Source: CADEDH01 sp039201605 (GTDB taxonomy: Bacteria > Actinomycetota > Acidimicrobiia > Acidimicrobiales > SZUA-35). Taken from it: a DNA stretch of 64,000 nt. A model generated the notes under the pieces. That model had not been told where the DNA came from. It ran no database searches and saw only the letters and a list, made by a program, of their open reading frames with translations. The translations under genes were made by a program, and so were the position numbers. This document shows, piece by piece, positions 58,041-64,000 of this stretch; positions within the stretch are counted from its first letter, which is position 1, and each line of letters begins with the position of its first letter. The stretch spans positions 71,271-135,270 of the forward strand of contig JBCCRO010000015.1 in assembly GCA_039201605.1 (NCBI GenBank). The letters run 5' to 3'.

Positions 58041-58571
58041 GGGGCGAACAACCGCCCCGCCCGCCCCACCAGCGGCCGCCACCGCAAGCCGACACACACC
58101 CCAAGATCGCAAGCCTCGGGCCCGAGCGACCGTCGCTGCCCAACACCCTCGGTCGGCGTTGTACACCTCGATCCGCTGGGCGTCGTCGTCGGCCAGGAAG
58201 GCGTCGGCGGTCTCAGCCAGGTTCTTCCCGTCGATCACGGCGGCGTCGAGCATCATCTCCCGATCGTCGAACGACCGGACCGCCAGTCGCCGACGAGCCA
58301 GCTGCAACGGCAACCCGTCGCCGATCTCGGCCGGCCCGCCACAGTCCTCCTTGTGAAGGAAGATCGGGCTGGCCGACCGGTAGGGCGACTCGGACGAGAA
58401 CGGCGTGTACGACACCAGGATGAGCTCCTCGCCGATCTCCGCATCCCGAAGACACTGGCGACACGGATAGCCCGGCATCGAGTCGGCCACATACACCTCG
58501 CCGCCGACTCGCCGAAGGATCGCCGCCTCCTCGGCCGGGATCGGACGGATGGCAAACGCTGTGTTGGTCAT
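58029..58571 (-). CDS. DUF1203 domain protein
   Basis: 180 residues from MTNTAFAIRPIPAEEA; an upstream in-frame start at 58589 adds six residues. DUF1203 landmarks are SMPGYPCRQCLRDAEIGEELILVSYTPFSSESPYRSASPIFLHKE, then RRLAVRSFDDREMMLDAAV and RIEVYNADRGCWAATVARA. Function of the family is unknown. The domain should end about at ATVARA; the last 30 residues (GLRSWGVCRLAVAAAGGAGGAVVRPVPT) look unrelated, and the stop codon lies inside the left copy of the 20-bp direct repeat, so the C-terminus may have been replaced by rearrangement. Confidence 0.75.
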   Translation of the reverse strand: MTNTAFAIRPIPAEEAAILRRVGGEVYVADSMPGYPCRQCLRDAEIGEELILVSYTPFSSESPYRSASPIFLHKEDCGGPAEIGDGLPLQLARRRLAVRSFDDREMMLDAAVIDGKNLAETADAFLADDDAQRIEVYNADRGCWAATVARARGLRSWGVCRLAVAAAGGAGGAVVRPVPT

Positions 58572-58690
58572 GACCTGATCCTGAGCCACTCGACCTCCCG
58601 CGGCTGGCGGTAATCGGACAGCGCAGCACCCCGCCCCAAGAAATCTCGACCGCTCGGGAACATTCGGCGATCTGGCACGACGTAGCCACC

Positions 58691-61153
58691 ATGGCGTCGG
58701 CTCGGGGGTCTGTCATGTGTGGTGATGTTGCGGCTTCTGGGGTTCCCCCAACCGGAGGTTGGCGGCGCACGCACCGCCGCATGTGGCCGCGGTCCGGTCC
58801 CCGGGTCGGCGCCTTTGTCCTGCTGGCATGGCTGGTGTGGTTGCCGTTGGTGGTGTCGATCTCGCCATCGGCGGCCCAGTCCGGCTCGGGCTCGGTGGTC
58901 GGCACACCGTGCGACGCCGACCGTGATGGTGCCGCCGATGGCCGGCGGGCCGAGTGGACCACAAACGGCGCCGACGACACCGCCGACACGCTGGCCGAGG
59001 AGGCGGGGCGGACGCTGTCGACGTCCCGGGCGGGGTTCCGATGGTCCGTCCCGGTGTGCGTGGAATACGAGCCCGGCGGCAGCCTCTCGGTGCGGGTGGT
59101 GGGCGTGATCACCGAGGTGCAGGCGGCACAGGCGGCAGCGTGGGAGAACGCCGCCCTGGCCCGGGCGATCGACGAGATCGAGGCGGCGACCCCACCGACG
59201 CCGGTGTTGTCACCGCCGATCGATGAGCCGCAGGTGGTGGGCTTGGAGACCTGGCTCGCCGTCGACCCGGCCACGTTCGTCGAGGTGACGGCGGCGGCGA
59301 CCGTGGGCGAGGTCAGGGTGTCGGTGACGGCCGAGCCGGTCGGGGTCCGGTGGACCTTCTCCGACGGCGAATGGGTCTGCGACGGCCCCGGCACCCCCTA
59401 TACGCCCGACGCCGACGGGCCCGCGCCGTGCGGTCGGGACTGGGAACACACCACCCGCGTCGCCCCCATGGTGATGGAGGCCCGCATCATCTACGACGTC
59501 GCCTGGTCGTCGACGCTGGCCAACGCCGGCGCCACCACCGTCGACGGCCGGAGCAGTGGCCGCGTCGATCTGACCGTGGGCGAGATCCAGTCGGTCGGAG
59601 TGGTCGGCGAACGGACCCCGCCCGCCGGTGGTGGCTACTCCCCGGACGGCGTGCTCGACGATCGCACCTGCTCACTCATCGCGCTGTTGTCAGGTCCGTG
59701 CGCTCCTATCGCCGAGGCACCCGAGTGGCCGGCGTGGCCCGACCTCGGCGACGGCGACGGCTGCGAGGCGTGGCGGATCGTCCGTCTCGGATGGCCCCCG
59801 GTCGGCTGGGGCGAGATCGAGGACTGCACCCGGATCGCGATCGACTGGGCGGGTCAGGCTGCGCAGTGGATCGGCGAACAGGCCCTCGATGCCTACGCCG
59901 CCCTCCCCGGACCCCACAAGCAAGCCCTCGACCTCATCTTCAACGCTCTCCGAGGCTGCGGCGACGTCGCCGTCGACGCGGTCAAGGGCGTGTGGACGAT
60001 GTTCGAAGCAGCCCTACAAGCGGGCCGCGAGCCCGTCGAGTTCGTCCAGGAACAGTTCGACACACTCAACGAACTCCGAGCCGCCATCGCCACCGACCCC
60101 TCCGAGTTCGCTGCGGAGTTTCTCGGGGAGCTCGTCGATGCTCAGCTCCTCGCTGACAACCCCGCCCGCTGGGTCGGCAAGCTCGGTTGCGAACTGGCGG
60201 TCGCCTTCTTCACCGGCGGCGTCGCAGCCTCGACGGGCCGCGCCGCCAAGCTCCTCACCAAGATCGACGACATCAAACACTGGCGCACCACCCGCCACAA
60301 CACCCCCAGCGCCGACAGCGACACGCCTGACCGAGACACCCCGGCCGTGGCGTGCGGGCTCAACAGCTTCCCCACCAACACCCCCGTCGCCATGGCCGAT
60401 GGCACCCGCAAGCCGATCCAGGACGTCCAGCCCGGTGACCAGGTCTTGGCCTATGACCTCGACACCGGCCACTGGCAACCCGACACCGTCACCGCCGCCT
60501 GGACCCACCCCGACCACGGCCACCTGGTCACCGCAACTCTCACCAACGGCACCACCATCACCGCCACCGACCATCACCACTTCTGGGTCCACAACCGGAG
60601 CACCTGGCTCAAACTCGACCAGCTCCGTCCCGGCGACACCTTCCATACCCCCACCGGCCCGGTCGATATCAAGGCGCTCACCATCCACCCCCGAGCCACC
60701 ACCACCGTCCACGAACTCGACACCAAACTCACCGACACCTACACCACCCACACCGGCACCCACGACCTCCTCGTCCACAACGCCGAGGGCTGCTTCGAAA
60801 CAGACAAGAACAGCCGCCAGACTCGGACGCTTAGCGACGGTGAGCTCGACCATGGATTCGACAGACACGCTGCGGAGATATTCGGCACACAGGTGCGGAG
60901 GTCCACCCACTTCCAGAGATTCCGAGAGATCGTCGAGGCAGCGCAGCGCAGCAACCTGACGTTCGAGAATCGGCGAGGTGGACAGGCGACAATCGCTCAC
61001 CTGGCTCGGGTCGAGATCGACGGCGAACTCCGGTACGTGGTGTTGGACTTCTTCGCCGACGGCGACAGAGCCGGACAGGTTGCGACGATTACTCGTCCCT
61101 CAGAGGAGCAGCTAGCGCGGTACCTTGAGGCGGCCTCCCGCAACGGACCGTGA
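58691..61153 (+). CDS. Secreted polymorphic toxin with pretoxin HINT domain
   Basis: 820 residues from 58691; the ATG at 58781 (MWPRSGPRVGAFVLLAWLVWLPL) is an equally good start and puts the signal peptide at the N-terminus. Residues about 65-330 are an extracellular beta-rich region with several cysteines, shared with the protein at 57016. Then comes a Trp-rich and helical stretch (QAAQWIGEQALDAYAALPGPHKQALD). A HINT autoprotease domain follows at about 555-700: CGLNSFPTNTPVAMADGTRKPI, the GDQVLAYDLDTG strand, ATDHHHFWVHN, and the end HDLLVHNAEGC. The last 120 residues (DHGFDRHAAEIFG ... RFREIVEAAQRS ... LRYVVLDFFADGDRAGQVATI) are the probable toxin, perhaps a BECR-like nuclease. Followed directly by an immunity candidate. 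Confidence 0.85.
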   Translation: MASARGSVMCGDVAASGVPPTGGWRRTHRRMWPRSGPRVGAFVLLAWLVWLPLVVSISPSAAQSGSGSVVGTPCDADRDGAADGRRAEWTTNGADDTADTLAEEAGRTLSTSRAGFRWSVPVCVEYEPGGSLSVRVVGVITEVQAAQAAAWENAALARAIDEIEAATPPTPVLSPPIDEPQVVGLETWLAVDPATFVEVTAAATVGEVRVSVTAEPVGVRWTFSDGEWVCDGPGTPYTPDADGPAPCGRDWEHTTRVAPMVMEARIIYDVAWSSTLANAGATTVDGRSSGRVDLTVGEIQSVGVVGERTPPAGGGYSPDGVLDDRTCSLIALLSGPCAPIAEAPEWPAWPDLGDGDGCEAWRIVRLGWPPVGWGEIEDCTRIAIDWAGQAAQWIGEQALDAYAALPGPHKQALDLIFNALRGCGDVAVDAVKGVWTMFEAALQAGREPVEFVQEQFDTLNELRAAIATDPSEFAAEFLGELVDAQLLADNPARWVGKLGCELAVAFFTGGVAASTGRAAKLLTKIDDIKHWRTTRHNTPSADSDTPDRDTPAVACGLNSFPTNTPVAMADGTRKPIQDVQPGDQVLAYDLDTGHWQPDTVTAAWTHPDHGHLVTATLTNGTTITATDHHHFWVHNRSTWLKLDQLRPGDTFHTPTGPVDIKALTIHPRATTTVHELDTKLTDTYTTHTGTHDLLVHNAEGCFETDKNSRQTRTLSDGELDHGFDRHAAEIFGTQVRRSTHFQRFREIVEAAQRSNLTFENRRGGQATIAHLARVEIDGELRYVVLDFFADGDRAGQVATITRPSEEQLARYLEAASRNGP

Positions 61154-61854
61154 GGATAGGACCAGTGGCGAAACCGATCAAGCAAGCTGGAAGCGATCTC
61201 GATATCACCCTTTGGTTCGGGCGGACAGGTGACGAGGCCGCTCTCGTAAGAGCTGCGTCCTGGCTAGTCGGCCGGGGCGCAACACCCAACGGAACTCTTG
61301 GGGTGCACGAGGAGCCAGACCACGAAGAGCCTTTCCTCGGAATCTCCGATTTCCCTATTCAAGATCGAGCGTTCAGGACAATCGACGATCTCCACGCCGC
61401 AACGGCTCGAGGCGACCAGCGTTTGGTGAAGCTCTACCTCGATGACGTCCTCGACGAACCCATCGATCACGCAGTGGAGGTAAGGCTGGGGCTGTCCCGT
61501 CGACCTAGCGTGGAAGGGCATCCCATCACTCTCATCTTCCCCGAGAGCGACCTAGCCGGTCCCGAACAGCTGCTTCCCCTACTTTGCGAACTTGCTGACG
61601 GCCTTCACCCTGCGTATGGAGGAGTGTTCGCCGAGTACTCGATGCCTGACCCTTCATCGGTCGCAGCGGCTGACGCATCTGCGTTCCGCTGCTTCTTCGC
61701 AAGCTTCGACTTCCTCGGCCCCGCACATCATGAGCAGCTCGCTGGACTAGCTGGATCGGCAGCTACCCACCTGGCTTCGGGCGTGTACGTGAACGGAGCT
61801 GACCGGCGCACGCAAGAGTTCTTTGTCGACCATCTCCGAACGGCATCGGCGTAG
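61150..61854 (+). CDS. Candidate immunity protein for the HINT toxin
   Basis: 234 residues; GTG 61150 overlaps the toxin stop by GTGA, the standard toxin-immunity arrangement. Soluble, acidic, without signal peptide or membrane helix: SDLDITLWFGRTGDEAALVRAASWLVGRG, later HAVEVRLGLSRRPSVEGHPITLIFPESDLAGPEQLLPLLCELADGL and DASAFRCFFASFDFLGP. No family recognised. Base composition and codon use are less GC-biased than in surrounding genes, as is common for immunity genes and toxin tips. The role is inferred from position only. The right copy of the 20-bp direct repeat begins four bases after its stop. Confidence 0.65.
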   Translation: MRIGPVAKPIKQAGSDLDITLWFGRTGDEAALVRAASWLVGRGATPNGTLGVHEEPDHEEPFLGISDFPIQDRAFRTIDDLHAATARGDQRLVKLYLDDVLDEPIDHAVEVRLGLSRRPSVEGHPITLIFPESDLAGPEQLLPLLCELADGLHPAYGGVFAEYSMPDPSSVAAADASAFRCFFASFDFLGPAHHEQLAGLAGSAATHLASGVYVNGADRRTQEFFVDHLRTASA

Positions 61855-61857
61855 CCG

Positions 61858-61877
61858 ATTCGAACCTAAGTGGGCAC
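61858..61877. repeat. 20-bp direct repeat, right copy
   Basis: ATTCGAACCTAAGTGGGCAC, matching 58021-58040 at 19 of 20 bases. It lies between the immunity gene and the SURF1 gene. No integrase or tRNA gene is nearby. Confidence 0.8.
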
Positions 61878-61923
61878 CTGCCGGATCACGCACCCGGATA
61901 GCCGGACCTGGCCGACAGACCGC

Positions 61924-62757
61924 TCAGACCTCGATCGGATCGGGCGCCCGGGGAGTCGCCCGGGACCCGCCTCGGGCCGTCCGCCGCAGCAACGCCCCGT
62001 AGAAGGCCACGCCGAGCACGGCGAAGATGAACCACTGGCCCATGTACGACAGGTGGGGTCCGCCGTCGAGGGGTGGGAGCGGGGCCGGGTCGGGGAATGA
62101 CGCGAGCGCTCCCCCGTCGCCGGACACGGTGCCGCCGTTGGCGGCCTGCACGTCGTCGTCGGCCAGGAGCAACCACTGCGGCGCCACGATCGACGATGCC
62201 ACCGACACGGTCGGGTCGATGCGGCGGGCGATGGCGTCGACGTCGAGGCGGGGCACCACATCACCCTCGCCGGTGTCGGTCGCCCCGAGCCACCCCTTGG
62301 TCACCGACAGGCGCAACCACCCGACTAGCTCGACCGTCCCCCCCGGTGCCGGTCGCAGTTCGGACTCGTCGGTCCCGATCGGGACGAAGCCCCGATTGAC
62401 CAGCAGCGTCCGGCCATCCGCCACCTCGAACAACGCCACCACGTGCTCGCCGGCGGCCCCGGCTTGGCTGCGGTTGGCAACCCGCACGTAATCGGGGTCG
62501 GTGTACACGCCACGAACAGCGACCATCCGATAATCGACCTCGTCGTCCCCGAGCGCCAGCGCCTCATCGAGCCCCAGCGCCGGCGGGGCCGAGCGCTCAC
62601 CCACGATCTCATTGCGATCGGCCACCTCGTAGTGGCGATCGAGCTGCCAGAGCCCCAGGAACACGAAGACCGTGACCACCGTCAGGGCGAACACGTGAGA
62701 GAAGATCCAGAACGGTCGACGGGCGAAGGACCAATCAGCGACACGGTCGACAGGCAC
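61924..62757 (-). CDS. SURF1 family cytochrome oxidase assembly protein
   Basis: 277 residues. Membrane protein with one helix near the N-terminus (HVFALTVVTVFVFLGLWQLDRH, the typical FLGxWQLxR motif) and one near the C-terminus (GQWFIFAVLGVAFYGALLRR). Between them is the large extracytoplasmic domain with YRMVAVRGVYT and LLVNRGFVP, both SURF1 signatures, and HLSYMGQWFIF at the end. The family helps insert haem A or assemble cytochrome c oxidase. Length normal; gene intact. Convergent with the immunity gene. Confidence 0.93.
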   Translation of the reverse strand: MPVDRVADWSFARRPFWIFSHVFALTVVTVFVFLGLWQLDRHYEVADRNEIVGERSAPPALGLDEALALGDDEVDYRMVAVRGVYTDPDYVRVANRSQAGAAGEHVVALFEVADGRTLLVNRGFVPIGTDESELRPAPGGTVELVGWLRLSVTKGWLGATDTGEGDVVPRLDVDAIARRIDPTVSVASSIVAPQWLLLADDDVQAANGGTVSGDGGALASFPDPAPLPPLDGGPHLSYMGQWFIFAVLGVAFYGALLRRTARGGSRATPRAPDPIEV

Positions 62758-62967
62758 GCCTCAAGGATACGAGCCGTCGACCCGCCGCAGCCGACCGGGC
62801 ACCCACCGCACAGCACTGCCCACCGACGGCCGCCGAAGTCGACACCACAGCACACTCCATCGGTCGGCGAGCCCGACGCACAGCACACCCCACCGGCCAC
62901 AACGGCGACCCCAACAAATCGACCCGCCGACACCGGAACCGGCACCGACCGCTGCCAGAATCCAAGG

Positions 62968-63771
62968 GTGCCCGTCGAGCGCGCCAACCCTCCCAATCGC
63001 TGGATCGTCCGCAGCGTCGTCGCGCTCGCCGTCATCTCGTGGGGCACCGCCCTCGTCGGCGACCTGATCGCCAGCCTGATCTTCGACAGCCGCCCCGGCC
63101 TCCTCCTGGCCATGAACCCCCGGCTCCGCTACCTCGTCAACGGCGCCAACGAACTGTCGGTCGTCCCCTACGCCCTCATCGGGTTCGCTCGCCTCATCGC
63201 CTCCGACCCCCTCTACTACCTCCTCGGCTACTGGTACGGCGACCGGGCCATCGCCTGGACCGCCCGCCGCAGCCGCACCTACGGCCCCCTGGTCGAAGAC
63301 GGCCAGCGCTTCTTCCGCAAGGCCGCCTACCCCATCATCTTCTTCGCCCCCAACAGCCTGGTCAGCGCCCTCTCCGCCATCTCCGGCATCCGCCCCCGCA
63401 TCTTCTTCACCCTCAACATCACCGGCACCATCGTCCGCCTCATCGCCGTCTGGTTCATCGGCGGCCTCATCGAAGACCAGGTCGACTCCGTGCAGAGCTG
63501 GATCGGCGGCAACCGCATCTGGATCCTCGGGCTCTCCGTCATCGCCGTCGCCTGGACGCTGTTCGGCGAGTTCCGGGGCGACAACGGCGAGCTTTCCAAC
63601 CTCCGCTCCCTCACCGACGACGAGGAGGGCGCCGAGACCGACGGCGAAGGCGGCCAGACGACCGACGCGGGCGAAACGGTCGAGAGCTCGGACGTCACCG
63701 CCGACGGCGGCGGCCGCGGCGGCCAGTCGAGCGGAACGGGCACCGGCACCGACGAGTCGGCCGACGCCTGA
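62968..63771 (+). CDS. DedA-like membrane protein
   Basis: 267 residues from GTG 62968, the only plausible start, though its AAGG is too close to be a normal ribosome-binding site. Four to five membrane segments. The DedA/SNARE-associated features are SDPLYYLLGYWYGDRAIAWTARRS, then GPLVEDGQRFFRKAAYPIIFFAPNSLVSALSAISGI, the membrane-reentrant Arg/Pro region and NITGTIVRLIAVWFIGGLIED. The last 65 residues are an acidic Gly/Thr/Ser tail. DedA proteins move lipid carriers or keep envelope homeostasis. The 210-bp gap upstream (62758-62967) shows no gene. Confidence 0.78.
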   Translation: MPVERANPPNRWIVRSVVALAVISWGTALVGDLIASLIFDSRPGLLLAMNPRLRYLVNGANELSVVPYALIGFARLIASDPLYYLLGYWYGDRAIAWTARRSRTYGPLVEDGQRFFRKAAYPIIFFAPNSLVSALSAISGIRPRIFFTLNITGTIVRLIAVWFIGGLIEDQVDSVQSWIGGNRIWILGLSVIAVAWTLFGEFRGDNGELSNLRSLTDDEEGAETDGEGGQTTDAGETVESSDVTADGGGRGGQSSGTGTGTDESADA

Positions 63772-63862
63772 CCAGCGGCCGAGCCACGGCCGAACGAACC
63801 CCGGTCCCCCGCACGCCGACGGACCCGACGGACGACCACCCGCCCGCCATCGCGCAGGAGCG

Positions 63863-64000
63863 CTACTCGCGGATGCGGTAGCTGAGCCGTTCGGCCACTT
63901 CCTGGACCCGGCTGGTGGGCGTGGCCCCGGCGGCGACGTTGTCGGTGGTGATCTCCACCTCTTCCCTGATCCGCCGCAGCTGCCGTCGATGGGTCAGCCG
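63863..64000 (-). CDS. 3' end of an unidentified gene (5' part off window)
   Basis: 45 residues before a TAG at 63863-63865, ending VEITTDNVAAGATPTSRVQEVAERLSYRIRE. The frame is open to the window edge with consistent third-position GC, so it is very probably coding. It is too short to identify: the end looks helical and charged, without motif. Confidence 0.6.
   Translation of the reverse strand, partial: RLTHRRQLRRIREEVEITTDNVAAGATPTSRVQEVAERLSYRIRE

Noticed and set aside
61855..61900. TTCGAATC on the minus strand near 61860 as part of a tRNA T-arm
   Set aside because: The flanking five-base stems do not pair and no cloverleaf can be built around it. It belongs to the 20-bp direct repeat.

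Overview
The window is GC-rich, densely packed DNA with GTG starts, many 4-base start/stop overlaps and strong G/C third-position bias. RNase J next to dapA, an FtsK-RimO neighbourhood, a SURF1 homologue, a 13E12/DUF222 HNH protein and a TCGAAC-N4-GTTCGA SOS box all point to an actinomycete. The abundance of Rieske and 2-oxoglutarate oxygenases would suit an environmental lineage such as Acidimicrobiia, but that placement is inference.

Layout. 0-15.6 kb is mostly core genome on the minus strand: rimO (cut by the window edge), a CopC-domain protein, an SMP-30 lactonase, a Ca2+/cation antiporter, ftsK with a long low-complexity tail, two membrane proteins of unknown role, a DegT-fold protein that lacks its PLP lysine, a double-HTH regulator, RNase J and dapA. 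15.6-40.5 kb is a large accessory catabolic region. It has an NMT1/THI5-type ABC importer followed by a frameshifted Rieske oxygenase; a VOC protein with a 2OG-Fe(II) dioxygenase; a BMP-type nucleoside ABC importer with an adenosine-deaminase-family enzyme and a second 2OG dioxygenase; a fungal-type cytosine deaminase, a flavin monooxygenase and a ureidoglycolate lyase; a divergent Rieske oxygenase; and a six-gene operon (third 2OG dioxygenase, Pro/Thr-rich ORF, amidohydrolase, phosphoribosyltransferase, MFS permease, xanthine-dehydrogenase-type large subunit). Together these look like uptake and oxidative or hydrolytic processing of nucleobases or other N-heterocycles, possibly methylated or otherwise modified ones. 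The substrate cannot be read from the sequence.

40.5-46.3 kb holds a large secreted protein, a DUF222/HNH protein under a textbook SOS box, and a two-gene unit (winged-helix protein plus a membrane-anchored protein) with a conflict-system flavour. 46.3-56.2 kb is an exopolysaccharide locus. A minus-strand operon runs sugar-phosphate transferase, GT4, sulfotransferase, GT4, Wzy-like polymerase, flippase; its five distal genes are visibly poorer in GC than the surroundings. A divergent Wzc-like chain-length/ATPase protein faces it. 56.4-61.9 kb encodes a lipoprotein, a secreted protein, a DUF1203 protein, and a secreted polymorphic toxin with a HINT domain followed directly by a candidate immunity gene. 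A 20-bp direct repeat brackets the last three genes. 61.9-64 kb returns to ordinary genes: SURF1, a DedA-like membrane protein and the 3' end of an unidentified gene.

Two genes (15.3 kb and 19.5 kb) carry single-base frame shifts at short homopolymers and could be pseudogenes or assembly errors. No tRNA, rRNA, CRISPR array or transposase was seen.
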